This document shows, piece by piece, positions 11,375 to 24,362 of a DNA stretch of 64,000 nucleotides. Origin of the DNA: Russula earlei (taxonomy: Eukaryota; Basidiomycota; Agaricomycetes; Russulales; Russulaceae); assembly GCA_025769875.1 (NCBI GenBank), contig JAGFNK010000094.1:62001-126000 (forward strand), written 5' to 3'. Numbering within the stretch: the first letter of the stretch is position 1; each line of letters begins with the position of its first letter. Below the pieces are notes generated by a model that saw nothing but the letters and a program-made list of their open reading frames with translations, was not told the origin of the DNA and searched no databases. Made by a program: the position numbers and the translations under genes.

Positions 11375-12819
11375 ATGGCAGAACTGAAGCCAGGGGGACC
11401 CCTCAGCTCGGCTGGACTACGACTGGTGCAAGAACTGCCCTACTCGCGTCCTGCCACCCCGGGCTACCATACCCAGGTCCGGGTCGGGTGGATCGGGCTC
11501 GGCGCGATGGGCTATCTCATGGCCCGCAATCTCGCGAACCATCGCGCGACCCACGTCGAGCCCCATCGTCCGCTGCTGGTCTGGAACAGAACCAGGCAGA
11601 AGGGTGAGAAGCTCTTGCACGAACTGGGCGGCGGCAAGGTCGCTATCGCCCAGGCCGTCGTGGACGTCGCGACGACGTGCGACATCGTCTTTACCTCGCT
11701 CTCCAGCGACGATGTCATCAGATCTGTGTACGAGGAAATAGCGGCCGCATTCCAGGCGAGGAGCTCACCCGCCTGATCTGACGAGCGCGCGCTCAACCTT
11801 TGGTCACCGTAGGCACAACCCCCGGCGACGCGCAAAATATTGGTGGACACTAGCACCGTCAGTGTGCAGATGCTTTCCACCTAACGCGCCCCATTAACAC
11901 GTGGGACCACAGATATATCCCCGCCTCGCAGGCATGCTGTAAAGCATCGCATACCGACCTTGCTCTGACGCAGTTTTCCAGGCGAAATCGACGCACTTGT
12001 ATCGGCCATCCCTCACTGCAGCTTCGTGACCGCACCGATCTTCGGTCCGCCAGCTATGGCCGAGAACGCGACGCTCATCATCGCTCTCAGCGGTGATTAT
12101 CGCTCCAAGAAGGAAGTCGCATTCACTGTCGTGCCTGCGATTGGCCGTCGCGTCATCGACCTTGGGGGAAACATCGAAAAAGGTGATCCCGTCGTGCGGT
12201 CCGGTTTGCTCATATTGAAGTACTGTACAAGCACCGACCTTCAAACTCATCGGAAACTCTTTGATCTTGGGCTCCCTCGAGCTGATCGCGGAGGCATATA
12301 CGATGGCAGAGAAGTCAGGAATCGGACAAGACGTCGTCTATACGTACATCAAAGGTGAGCTCCGGTGCTACTCCCTTTCTAGGCGACGCACATCTGACCG
12401 TTGAAACTCTCTGTCGTTCTCCCCTTAGAAATGTTTCCAGCTCCTCTGTCAGTACAAAAAATAACGACGTTCGATTTGTTCTAACCTTTTTCCCCTTCTT
12501 TTCATGTCCATTTCGCTCTCCTCGTAGATGGCTCTCCTACGGTGACAAGATGCTGCACGACAAGTTCGACGGGACCGAGGGGTTCTCCATCGACGGCGGC
12601 GTCAAAGACGCGACGCACATCCGCAGGCTCAGCTCCGAGCTCAACTCGCCGATGCCCGCGATCGATACCGCGCACCATCACCTGCTCACCGCTCGCGCTC
12701 TTCACGCCGCCCAGGAGCGCACGGGGACAACCAGCTTCCCCGTTCTCGACTGGTCTGCGCTCATCGCTGGCACTCGCGTCGCGGCCGGGTTGGACGCGTT
12801 CGAGAGCGGAAAGGCATGA
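11375..12819 (+). CDS. 3-hydroxyisobutyrate dehydrogenase-like NAD(P)-dependent beta-hydroxyacid dehydrogenase
   Basis: This family oxidises beta-hydroxyacids with NAD(P); fungal paralogues are often of unknown substrate. Seven exons (11375-11755, 11813-11857, 11913-11931, 11982-12182, 12232-12354, 12429-12447, 12528-12819) join to 359 codons. VRVGWIGLGAMGYLMARNLA is the GxGxMG dinucleotide-binding turn. DIVFTSLSSDD follows, then the substrate-loop equivalent FVTAPIFGPPAMA. KLIGNSLILGSLELIAE carries the catalytic Lys and the helix Asn. IDGGVKDATHIRRL and MPAIDTAHHHLL close the C-terminal domain. Two junctions fit the family only if GC is used as donor: introns 11756-11812 (CAG/gcgagg) and 11932-11981. 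The alternative GT donor for the latter would leave a 35-bp intron and add residues. The enzyme class is secure; the substrate is not. Confidence 0.88.
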
Positions 12820-13090
12820 TCCCGTTCAAGCTTTCTTCGTCTTGCGGAACATGCTGATGACCGTTATGCAGCAATCTGGCCCTGTACCCGAGTCCGAGTC
12901 CGAGTAAACCACACAAAGCTAGACTGGTAGATAGGAAGAGGAAGTGTGTATTGTGGAAAGTCATCATCGAAAGAAATGAGGTGGGAAGTATCCCATGTAC
13001 AGATGTATATTGAATACAGTTGGACACCACAATTTCTTTTTTTTTCGGTGGTATTGGGGATGAAACGGTGTCACAAACGAGGGACCACGG

Positions 13091-15874
13091 CTACAACCCG
13101 AGTGACCTCCGGTAGCGCACAAACGCAACTAAATTATCCCTCACTTCCTCTCCATGCCTTTTCAATTCTCTCCCGCCCTCCTTCTTACGGTCGATGCTTT
13201 TAACTGCGCGCCGTACGTCGTCAACAGCACCCTCCAGCGCCGCGAGCACGTTCCCGGCGCGGAAGTTGGCCTCCGCGGGTGCGCGCTCGTCCGCGAATAT
13301 GTCAATCAACGACTCCGCCGCCTGTAGCATCGTCTCGGTGCCGGTGCGCCCAGGAACGAGCAGGCCAAGAAGGTACGACGCGATGATGCGATTCGCATCG
13401 AGAGATGCAGGATCCACGTGTTGCGCGATCACCGACAGTGCCCCGATGCACTTGACGCGGATCGCGTCGTCCTCACGCGAATTGCACAGCGATATCAACG
13501 CTTGCACCTGGGCTTCCTCCGGGACCTACATTGAAAAGCTTTAACGCACAACACACGGCCAGACCGACGACAACCGGTCACTCACGATCTTTCCCGTCCA
13601 GACCGCGCCCACGCCCCACAGCACACCTACCGCGATGTCCCACACTGCAGCCCGTGCGCTCCCTGGCGCGGACTCCATTGGATTTCCTGCCCCCACGAGA
13701 GCTGCCCAGACGGTGTTCCACACGCGCTGGCCCGCATACACGTCGGACCCTGCAGAGCCCGGTGCAGCAGCAAGTGCAAGAAACGCGTTTGAAAGACACT
13801 CGAACGCGGCTACGTGGATCGCGCCGAGCGCGGACGTCGTCGGTGCATGTGGCGATGGGGTGAGGAAGGAGAGCTCAGTGGGCTGAATGAGCGCAAGAAG
13901 CGGCTCCAGGAGTGTCGGGAGGAACGACGGCCGCGCAACATTAGACGCATGGGAGTTGACGGGTTGGTCAGCCGCACCGTCAACGGCCATAGCGCAATCA
14001 GAGACATCATACGTCGCGCTGTCGTCAGGCGATGCCGTCTTCAAAGACCTCATCCTCGATTTCTTCATCAACTGCTTCAGAACCATAATCCGGATCTGGC
14101 AACGTCGCACAGACGCCGGTCAGTATCTCAAGGGCAAGCTGCACTGTCTTCAGCTTCGTCTCGACGCGTTCGAGACCAACTTCGGTCTCAGACTTGTGGT
14201 CGGGAATTGTCTGGTGCTTCGTGGCCCATTGATTGGCATCAGAATTCTCGGTCTACTCCATCACCGTAAGTCACCTGAAGGTGGAAGAGGGCTCGTGACG
14301 TGCCTCTTGAGCTAGAACTAACTCCCGAACAGCTGCCGTTGCTTCTTGTAGAGAAGCCGAAGAGACCACTGGTGCAAGCACGGGAAGAATTATCTCCTTA
14401 TCGAGGTCGACCGACGCAATGGACGACGGTGGCAGAAATGGTGCGAGGTTTCGCAAAATACCTGCGTGTTATTAATCACCGAGGGCACCCCCACTCTTCC
14501 TCACCGAACGCACCACACGCCAATATGGCCAGAGCAACGGCGCGTTCTTCTCCTGCAGCATTTTTGCCCTTGACGTCCTGTACGTCGCGGTGAGTTTTTG
14601 CGATCTCCAGCAGACAAGTGACGTTGCTGAAGTTAGCCCGGGCCTCGTTCACCACAGGCGGGTTGTCTTCCGTCAGGACGTAGAGGCACTGGGCTATGTA
14701 GGTGGCCAAGATGGCAACGTGCGGTTACGTCAGATGCCCCTCTCTGGGAGACTTTAAGCTGGGTGGGGCCGACGCACCAGCGGACGTCACCGTGGAAAGG
14801 GGCAGCCGGTCGCGCGATGACAAAAACGACATCAAGAACGGGACAAGCGCGAGATCGCTTACGGCGTTGAGCGCCTTGTTCGACGTTTCCCTGTGCTTCG
14901 ACATGTCAGGACAGCCCTAAACCCGAACAGTTTTGCGCGCGGCTGGTCGGCAAAGAAGGGGGGGGGGCGTTTCCTAACGCGACTTCGGCATTCAACTCAC
15001 GAAAGACACCACAAAATGGTAATGACGTTTTCGGCAAATTCGTATACCACCTTCCGGGCGTTCTCCGGCGCCGCTATTGGAGAGTCGACATATTGTGCTA
15101 AAATAGACGAAATCTAAATGTAGCACATGAAAAAATTAGTTTAATCTACCCAGAGGATAGATAGATCGATCGCTCCGACAGTACGTGGTGGCAAAACGCA
15201 GAAACATACTTTCGGTATGAAGGTTGCTAGCGGCGCGAGGATGTTCTTGTTGTACATCTCAGCACAAATTTCATATCCACCGTCGATGCACAAATTTCTG
15301 TAGAACGACGGAGTGAAGACGGGATGAGAATATTCGAACGAAAGAAGAGAGAGAGAAAAAAGGGAGGCGGTGCGTGAAGGGCGATGGGGAGTCCAATCGG
15401 CAGTTGGCCTGGAAGAAATAAATTTTTCGTGAAATGAAGAGCGCACCGTAGCGCTCCGGCGGCTTCGACGACGACCTCTTCCTCGGAGTCCGTGAGACGG
15501 CCGATGAGCGTCCCGACGACGTTTTTGCCTTGGAGGAGACGCCGCGTGCACGGGTCGTTGTAAATCAAGTTTGACACGGCGACGCATGCCCACTTGCGTT
15601 CGACGGGGTCAGCGCTTCCTATCTGGAACGACAAAGTCCCCGGGAGATCCGCGTATGCGTGCGTAGGATGAGTTCGAACGTGCATGGTGTGTTCTCGTCA
15701 GGAGCCCCCACGACACAAAAGGAGAAAGGCGCGACCTTTGTTATGATGGGTAGCACGGCCTCGGTCTTGTTGGACGTGGAGGACGCAGCGTCGAGGCCCT
15801 TGGGAAGATGCGAGTCGGGAACCCGCACGGGGTTGTGTCGGCCGCACAGATCGCTTTTTCTGGGATTTTCCCAT
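13091..15874 (-). CDS. SYO1: Symportin SYO1, ARM/HEAT-repeat import adaptor for ribosomal proteins
   Basis: Syo1 binds Rpl5 and Rpl11 together and couples them to the transportin Kap104 for joint nuclear import. The N-terminus begins MGKSQKK at 15874. In another frame it is followed by RHNPVRVPDSHLPKGLDAAS, which matches the conserved basic head of the family. Then come ADPVERKWACVAVSNLIYND (first ARM helices), LTDSEEEVVVEAAGALR, a central segment with NKALNAVSDLALVPFLMSFL, AQCLYVLTEDNPPVVNEA, an acidic loop, and MESAPGSARAAVWDIAVGVLW. The C-terminus GGRELKRHGEEVRDNLVAFV is highly typical and ends in TAG at 13091. Several short introns split it. Start and head are out of frame by one base near 15,850, so either one base is wrong or this copy is damaged. 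Confidence 0.83.
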
Positions 15875-17219
15875 GGGGGGCTGTGTACCGAGCGTGCGCA
15901 GTAGTGATGGTGAAGTGAAATCTCGACAGCGTCGCGACTCGTCTCGTCCAAGTCAGATAAGATGTTGGCCGGCCCGGATAGCAGCGTGACGACCATTGCT
16001 TTCTCCTCTCTAACTGCCTATCGACAGACGGTACATACGGTGTTTACTTCTTGACTTCTCTATAAAAATGCACTATGTAATGGCCGCGGAGTCGGGATTC
16101 CGGGCGCGCGGTCACGATGCCATGTTCTGCTCCTATCTATGCCCTCACTCATTGACTGCCCTCATGCGTCATGCTTGTACCGGCCAGTAGTACAGAGGGA
16201 AGCTCTGTACAAAGACAGTTCACATCCCGGGAGTTTCGAATAATTAGAAAACTCCCACCGACCCGAATGAGATTGGCCGTTGCCAGCCAGTGGCAGCGAA
16301 ACGTATAAATGCGGTGAGGTATCTGCCCCTCGGTGCGTCCTTCCGTCGTCGATGGATCACTCGAGAACGGGTGGGTGGGAACGAAGAAGACGTGCCGGGC
16401 TTTATCGATATCCTGTAGCTCGCTCGCTCGATTCTGGGGACCCTTCTGATCGCGCATCAGGTATCTCCGTCATACGCTAGAGCGGTATCTATATCCAGGA
16501 TTCGAGCAGAAGGCGACATGTCCCCGTGTGTTTATTTCTGTTACAATTTTTGAAACAAAGATCTTTTGCGTGATGGCGGCGGTGCGCCACCTCACGCAAA
16601 AAACATACATACGGCGCATCGCAACATGACGAGTTTGAGAAAATATTTCCCATCATTTAGGCCGACAATCACTGGGATGATAGTGGCAGTAGTCCAAGCC
16701 GCTAATCGACGCCGTATAAGGTAGGGCCAATATTCTTGGAATAGAAGAAAATACGCTTTTAAGATGAACTTCATACGCCAAACTAACAGAAAAGATATCT
16801 CGTGCGGTTCTCAACACGCTCCTAGCTTAGTGCCCTTCTATCCGTGTCCGTCATTCCGCGTACATCCATCCTCCACATGGAGGTAATAAAACCCCAACCT
16901 TCGAATGCGGAGAGTGGTTGCATTACCGGTACAGGACTATCGACGAATAAGTTAGGTTACGAGAGTCCTCATCCAGCGGTGCAATCCCGCGACCTGTATC
17001 CGCGAGAAGTGCAGGGATCAGGTAGTGGTGGTCTGTGCCCACGAAGGAGTGGGCAGGTCCACAAGCCAGTATCATGCAAGCAGCCAGTTTGGGCTGACGG
17101 CGTGGCGGCATTGGGACCTCACGTGTTGTCGTTGAACACTTCCCACTAGCTCCTTTCTGGCACGTACTGCGTGTCCTGGGACATAGGAATGGCATCGACA
17201 TCACTCGATGCAGGTGGCA
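15875..17219. other. Intergenic stretch, no gene seen
   Basis: The promoter side of SYO1 and the 3' side of the membrane-protein gene meet here. The open frames present are short, lack family resemblance and overlap one another on both strands. No tRNA-like fold or transposon end was recognised. Confidence 0.5.
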
Positions 17220-18993
17220 TCAATTCAGTCCTCCGAGTCCATAGGAGGTGCCGAAGGGAACGTGCACATCAAAGTCAGGAGGAGGTGCACTGGGCACCCC
17301 CACACTTTCTTCACATGGAGGGGCAGACGGGCTCAGTCCAGGCTCAACGGTGAGGTCAAAATTCTCGCCGATATCCAATTCATGAGAGTAGTCAAACTTT
17401 TGTTTCCCTTTCGAAGGTGGCGGAGGAAGAAGGAACCTCGGGGGTGTATACGGAGGGTGGGGTTCATAATCGTGCGCATCACTCGGAGATGACGGCCGTG
17501 ACTCAGAAAGCAAGGCAGACACATCCTCGTCTTCCATCGAAGGGACGGATGCCGACTGTAAAGAGTGCGTATTCGACACCGGAGGAGCGCTAGCCAAAGC
17601 TGCTCGAAGAGAGAGGATTGTCTTGTCGTCGGTAGCCACATGCCCTGATAGCGAAGTGAGATGACTATTGTCGCCACAATGCGGTTGAAACTGTGAACGT
17701 AAAGATAGGGGAGCCTTTGAGGGGCCGGAACCTCCACAGTCTGCATACGTGTATTCGGGCGAGGCGTCTGGTGGTGGTGATGGAGAGGAGGGCACGTGCT
17801 GTACATGGTAGGCAGGAGGTTGTGTCGGAAGTGAGCTTGATAAAGGAGGCTTTAATGAGGAAGTGTCAGAGGGTAGAGCTTGGGGTGACAACGCTTGTGA
17901 TGTCTGTGCCTGTGAGTGTGCTGCATGAAGAGATGCCATGGAAGGTGTGTGAACATCTGGATGAGTAAGTATAAGCGACTGCTGACTGAAGGTCGGGGAC
18001 GAGGAGCGGGATTGAGGGTGGGATAAAGAGCCTTCCAAGGTGGGATTATTCTCCTGCCTCTCCTCCTGAAATAGGATTGTAGAGCTCGTAGACGAGCCGA
18101 GAGTTCGATTGGTTCGCCGACGACGGGCAGAAGAACGTATGTTATCTCGCCATCGGATGACAGCCTTGGACCATCTCCTCTGTGCAGCTTTAGCCTCTCG
18201 GATACTAGAATGGCTGTCGTCATCGGCAATGTCCGAGGCCGCCCTCTCTTTCTTTTCTGGATCGCGTTTGAGTGCGAGCTTACGTCGCCAGAAGACGCAA
18301 GTGAACATCATCATGACAATGATGATCGCGAGAGCCACGGATAAGACGATAATAACGACAGTTCCATGACGAGATGAGGCATCGTTGTAAAGAGTATTCC
18401 AACCGGTCGGCAACGTCGCCGTGTTAAAATCATCAGATGGCGGAAAATCATAATCAGTAGGTTGCGCTCCAGCTGGGTTTCCGATGCCTTCGTATGCAAC
18501 GTCTGCGGCAGGAGAGGGGGGAGTACATCGGCCCTAGGAGAGAAAGGGAGAGAGAGAATTTCAGGGGACATGGAAAAGGTTTTGGGTTGAAAGGGTACTC
18601 ACGGGTCGATACGTAGAGCCATAAAGCGACCAACCCGTTTTATGCCAGAGACCGTCCTCGCCCAAAACGTACCGGTCAGGGTAAGGTGGACTGTTGATGT
18701 TGACACCCGACCGGTGGCGTTGTACTTGCGCCGGGGTCTGATGGCGAGGAAGCAGGCGATCGCTTGGAAATCGAACGTGTGGGTTCGAGGACCGAGAGGG
18801 GATAGAGGAATGGGAGGGGAGATTCGACGGGATAACCGTGGGCGGACAATAAGGAAGCGCTTATTGTGGCGAAGGTGGCAAGGATTCCGGGTAAGGAAGG
18901 ACGGGGACGTGATCGAGGAACGCGATTGACTCGATAAGATGGAGGAAAAAGAGAAGTGCGGAGAGGAGGGGAAGCAAAGTCTGGCTTGGCCAT
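17220..18993 (-). CDS. Single-pass membrane protein with long Pro/Ser-rich cytosolic tail, unknown function
   Basis: I do not recognise the family. The probable start is ATG at 18993 (MAKPDFASPP); an earlier in-frame ATG at 19098 is possible. A hydrophobic stretch LPGILATFATISASLLSAHG near residues 30-50 could be a signal anchor. A middle segment (about 18,700-18,600) reads DRYVLGEDGLWHKTGWSLYG in a different frame, so one splice or frame step is unresolved there. The main exon 18413-17220 opens with a clear transmembrane helix, VVIIVLSVALAIIIVMMMF, followed by the basic stop-transfer WRRKLALKRDPEKK. About 330 residues of Ser/Pro-rich tail then end in FGTSYGLGGLN. The layout (short outside domain, one helix, disordered inside tail) recalls fungal wall-sensor or scaffold proteins, but that is inference only. 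Confidence 0.65.
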
Positions 18994-19252
18994 CTCAACG
19001 GGGTATGAAGCCAAGAGAATGAGGTTATCGGTGCAAGGGAAAGGAAGAAAGGCTTGAAAGTAATTCAAGAGCGGGGAAAGGGAAGCGAGTGCATCCAAAA
19101 GGAGGGGGGTAGAGAGGAGGGGGTGTGTCGAGAAGGAGGTGGAGAGGGAGGAGGGGGACGAGGATGGGGAGAGCGGACGGAGGGGAGCAGCGAGCAGGGG
19201 GAACAGCTTTAAGTAAGCAGGGCCGTTCGATGGACTATTTTTAGCCGTTGCA
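18994..19252. promoter_or_regulatory. Purine-rich promoter side of the membrane-protein gene
   Basis: On the plus strand about 18,990-19,200 is strongly G/A-rich with many GAGG and GGGG runs. It lies directly upstream of the minus-strand start at 18993 and downstream of the SIN3 stop. The tract fits a pyrimidine-rich core promoter or 5' leader, which is common in basidiomycete genes. No discrete site can be named. Confidence 0.35.
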
Positions 19253-22200
19253 CTAAAAATAAATAAGATTACATCGCCGTCGTCTCTCTTCCTCCCTCTG
19301 TCGCGCTCTATCTCTCAACATCCTTTCCTCCTCCTCTCCCCTCCGCCGTATCATACTCCACTCCGTCCCGCTCTCATGGAAGAGCTTGTATGTCCCTAAG
19401 CTAATCCGTATTCCCACTTCACCTTCACACCGAATCATAGAGGGCACTAGCGAATCATCTAACGTCAGGTTCCTATCAATATTCGCTTCAGTCCACGTGT
19501 CGCGAAAAAACATGGAAAGCTTGCTCACCGACGAACAAACAGACGGGGTTGCTGACCATGTCCCGCGCCCGCCCCAACGCCTTGAATCCATTCCGTGGGA
19601 TGTTCAGTCACGTACGAGTCGACATATTCCCTCCATCGGTTTACTGTTGTATGAGCACCGTCCACGCTCGCTTCGCCCGATCCCATCAGTTGGATATGCA
19701 TGCTTTTGTCCTCAGGGTTCTGTCCAAATTTTTGATCAGCTTTGTTCTAAAATTAGCGTAGCAGCCACCTACCCATTCCACCCGATACAGATTATCATCC
19801 GCACCAACGTGGTGTTCTGCCTGCCTACGGTACTTGATAATGTCCTGTCTCGTGAACGACACCTCACATCGATGGCGCCTGAGGAACTGCCATAGCTCTT
19901 GACACTTGTTGTCCGATACAATCGTCTGCACCTAACGAAAAAAGAAAAGCACACGGATCAGCCGTCTCGATTCGGATGTCAATCCCAAAGTGACAATCTG
20001 TGGACGCACCTGCTTAATCAGCACAGCGACGATTTTGTCCACGGTGTAGAGAAGGAACGCCTGCAGATACAGGAGTCTGAATTCCGTGGCCGAGACGAGA
20101 GGAGCGTCCACCCACCTTTGTCCCGCAAAACCATCGCATGTGTTCTTCGAACGTCGCCTGGTCAAGCTCATTCATAAACAGCTTCTCACAGGCTTCCAAC
20201 ATGTATTGGTATAACGCTTCCTCATTCTCCTCCGTACCGCGATCCCGTAGTATTTGCTCCTGTACGCTCGATGGGCCATGCGGATCGTCCATGCCAAGTT
20301 CAACCGCGATCGGATTGGCAACGAGATGCCGGAACTTCTGTCGCGCGTGTTTCCGGCCCTCTTCCTTGCAGCTTGACAACCGTGAATACAACAGCTGTAG
20401 CACGCCCGCCATATTGAGAACCCGTTAATCAAATAGGCTGACGGAGCGGACGGGCAAAAGGGGTTACAGAAAACCCCCTCCCAATGGAACGCGCACCTGT
20501 AATAGTCGCAGCAGGGTGTAAAACGTAGTGTTGCAGAAAAACGGCCGCGTGGGGACGGGCGCGTCGCGGATGTCGATTGCATCATCCGGGAGGCACTCCC
20601 GTATCCAGATTCCTAATGCCCTCTCCTCCCTCTCCCTCTCCTTCCCCTTTACATTCGCCACCTCGCGGACGTCGGCCGGGGTCGAGACGCGGGAGCCGCT
20701 ATCCAGACCACCATACTTCTCCTGCGCCGCAGCGCGTACCAGCTTCTTCCGGAGATCACCTGCGTGAACGCCACAACTACTACTGCCACCTCCAGCGGTG
20801 GCGCGCGTGCGGGCTGGTACCTCATCCACCTGTTGCTCGTCCGCCGAATCATCTTCCACACCGATTTCTGGGGGTCCGCATGCAGCATTAAACGCGGGTG
20901 ACGGGAGCATGGACAACATGGGCATGAACGCTCGCAGGAAGCGTTCAACACTCCGGCGCTCTGCGAGGCTGTAAGTTGCCTGGTTGTGGTCCAGGTAAGA
21001 GTACACAAGCTTGAGAGCATCGCACAGCACGCCCGTATCTGCAAACGAATACGAGAGTTGGAAGCCGAGCGAGCCGCGCGTGCACGCCCTGCGTGTACGT
21101 CCTGCGCCCTCCTCGCGCGCTTGTTGTTGTTGCTCTTGTTCTGTGCGAACTCCCTCGATTTCTCCGACAAATGCCTTGGTCGTGATCGTCTTCTTGTCGT
21201 TCTGCTTAAAATTGATCCCCGTGTGGTCGAGTGACTTGTAAAAGTTGCGCGCGTCGACCTGGCGCCAAGTGTGCGACCATTCACGCTGGGCGCGCCGCCA
21301 CTCCTCGTTCTTCTGCTTCAGACGCGCAAGCACGACCGGAACGGCGACCGCAGGCGCGTCCTGCAACGCTTGATATATCTCTGTACCTGCTTCCTTGCCG
21401 TACACCTTCTTGAGCGTACGCACGTAGATCCAGCGACTCTGGCCTCCCAGCTCCGGTCGCAGACGTAGGGTAGCCCGCTCTTCCAAAGGCATTTCATTGA
21501 GCCGTGTCGCGAGAGGCTCGAGAATACCGATCGTGCGCGCCAGGCCCTCAAGTTGGATCTGATATTCGTGGCGCTCGTCCTCGCATCGGTGGATCACCTC
21601 CTCGAATGAGTTCTTCTTGTGCGCGACGAAGCCTGCCTCTTCCGAAGCCCAGGTGGGATGCGATACCCACTCGTCGTTAAGCACCGAGCGCGCGAGTTGA
21701 TCGCGTCCGGAAGTCGCTAGTCGTATCTCCTGCATGTGAATAAATCAAGGATCAATCAGTAACCAGCGCCAAAATAACAGACAAGAATCATGTCTACTCA
21801 CGCTCTCTGGCAAGCGACGGTAACTCGGACTCTGCGCGTCGTCGACGGGACGCGGCAGCGCTCCATCGTGTGGACCTGTCCTTATGCTCCCGGGTGGACC
21901 ATAGTTCACGTTGCTAATCCTATCATCCCAATTGACCAGCCTCTTGAACTGGGCGTGCAGGGCGTCATCCGCGAGGAATTTCTCTGCACGAACCACGAGC
22001 GTCTTGAGGTCAATAATATCACGCGTGTACATGTTCAGCAGCTTTAAAAAGTCGTCGTACACGTCGCGAGCCTCCAGCGCACGTTTAGCGCGCTCAAAGA
22101 ACATCAATTCATCCTGTTGTGAGGCCGGCCCGAGCGATTGCACCGAGGACGGGCCGGCCGATGAGATGTGGTGACCTTGGATGTTAGTCCCGAACTGGGA

Positions 22201-24362
22201 CACGGTCTGTTGAGAGTAGTGGGAAGAGCCAGGAAGTGGCGATGGGGGGGTTTGGTAGCTGGTAAACGTCGGGGACTGCACATGGCTCTTCGCAGAAGGC
22301 CTCGCGACACGTGTGCGCTTACGTGAATCCTTTCCAGCAGTCGATGAGCTGGCTTCCTAAACTGCGTATTGTAGTGTACAACTCACTCGTGCGGGTTCGG
22401 TCTGTTTCGCTGCGGGAAGTGGCTCCTTCGGCTGCTCACGTTTCCGTCGACGCGAAGGGGCTTGAGTCCCTTTCGGTACGCTAGAGGACGTTGACGCGGT
22501 TTCATGCGACCACATTGCACCAGATACGCCCGCGCCGTCCGGAGGATATGGGCGTATACCAACGAGACCGCCCTGTTGCGCGGATGTGCCAGCGATTTCT
22601 GGAAGAAAATCTTTGAACTCGCTGAGGAGGTCTTCTTCATTTTTGAAAAGCGCTTGCACCTGGATATAGACCTATCATCCAAGGAATGAGCGACACTGAT
22701 GGAGAAGGACAAAAACAGAATGTGCTCCTTTCAATTCGGAATATGAAAGAATACCTACGTCATGCATCATTCTTTGTTCTCTCTGTTGATAGGCTACTGG
22801 ATCCTTCAGAGAGTTTTGCTGCTCCTTTCTGTACGTCTGCAGAATCTCTAGGAATTGCTTGTACGTATTGTTTTGGTCGTCAGGATAGCGAGTCTTGATC
22901 TTGTTAAGATACAGTATTGCGTGGTCAAACTCGGCCGCAGGCGCACGCTCGACCTGTGTCTTGTTACTCATGTTTCCAAGAACGGACGCGACGGCCGTTG
23001 TCAATCCCTGCGGTGCGGGCGAGAAGGTTTGAGGTGGGTGCAGTCGCGCCAAAGGCGAGGCAGGGCGTGAGCCCGCGGCCGGAGGACCGAATGGAAGAGG
23101 GGATCCAAAGTAGGAGGGACCTCCTGCACCGGCTGATAAAGTTCCTGAGCTGATTTTGGACGTCATAGTACCAAGGGGGGTCGTGACGGTGATAAGGCTG
23201 GGATCGCGAGGGTCGGCAGAGGCATTGATGTGATAGCCTGGGGGGAGGAAGGTATTGAATCCCTCTATGAGGTAGGGATTCCCATGAAAGAGCATAGACA
23301 CGCGCTCTATTACTCCTGGAGTGTCAATTCTGGATTGGACATGTCAATCCTTCTTGGGGCAGAGCAAAGGGTGATCAAATCAAAGATGCGATGAACAATG
23401 AAGGGTCAGGTCAAAAGATGGGGATCGACGGTGCCCCGCCTTCCGTAAAAGGCAAGTCCATAATTGCAACCAGCGGCCCGTGGACACGCCGGTGCAATGC
23501 CTTGCCTCCAGAGAGTAGAGTAAGATGTGGCCATGATGCCCTCCTCGATGCGAGGAATAACAAAACAAGTAGTTCTAAAGTTACGCGTCTACCTTCCTCA
23601 CAATGAAGAGAATATGACGGTGGATACACGGAGATCCGAAGAGGGGGCGAGGACAGCAGAGACAGGGGGAAAAAATGGAGAGAGGACGCACATCTGGCTC
23701 TTAAAGTCCTTCATTATGTCCAAAAAGTGATTGTACACGTCTGGTTTGTCATGGAATTGCACCTTCACCGCGTCCAGGTAGCTCAACGCGTCCGTCACAT
23801 TCAGCGGCCTATTATTGCCGTTGCCGTTGTTCTGAACAGAGTTAGACGCCGGGAGAGCGGAATTTCCGTTGCCGTTTTCCGTCGCCGCAGGCTCGGGTTT
23901 AGCGGACGTTGCCCGCGAGCGGGGCCGCAGAGACGCGCCGGTGAGCGAATCGTGAGAACGTAGTCTGGATGGTGGTTGCGGAGTGGGGAGCGGTTGTACT
24001 GGATTCCCACCGCCACCACCCCCAGCATCAACGGATCCTTGGCCATTCGACGTGCCATGGACTTCGCTCTGGGGCGCAGCAGGCTTTGGCGAGCGAGGGA
24101 GGGATCGCAGCTCTGGGGCGCCAACGATAGGGAGCGATTGGGGGGATGCGCGGTCAGCTGAGGCAGGTGTGTTCTCAGCAGTGGCGGGAGAGTCGGTCGG
24201 TGTAAGCGCGCGCACTGGGATAGGAGGTTTGGGGAGGGGAAGAGCTTGCATTGCACGCGATGGGGAGGGAGATGAAGGCAAAACTAGTACCAGACAGGCC
24301 CGAGCGACAGGGTTGACTTGACTGTCAGCGTCGGGCCGGCGTACCGGACGTGGCACGGCCAT
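19253..24362 (-). CDS. SIN3: Sin3 transcriptional corepressor (histone deacetylase complex scaffold)
   Basis: Sin3 holds the Rpd3-type histone deacetylase complex and binds repressors through paired amphipathic helix (PAH) domains. PAH1 is split by an intron: LNVTDALSYLDAVKVQFHD (about 23,800) then IERVSMLFHGNPYLIEGFNT (about 23,280). PAH2 is FDHAILYLNKIKTRYPDD (about 22,920) then LFKNEEDLLSEFKDFLPEI (about 22,620). PAH3 lies at 22,110-21,910 (FFERAKRALEARDVYDDFL). The HDAC-interacting domain follows at 21,800-21,450 (VLNDEWVSHPTWASEEAGF). The Sin3 C-terminal domain runs from about 21,400 to the stop, with LGIWIRECLPDD, FLRRHRCEVSFTRQDI and ISLGTYKLFHESGTEW, ending at 19253. The N-terminus is Pro/Ser-rich. 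The start at 24362 (MAVPRPVRR) is a choice; an in-frame ATG at 24422 also exists. At least nine introns are implied. Confidence 0.9.

Noticed and set aside
16844..17204. Open frames on both strands between SYO1 and the membrane-protein gene
   Set aside because: They overlap each other, show no motif or splice support, and fit a 3' untranslated region.
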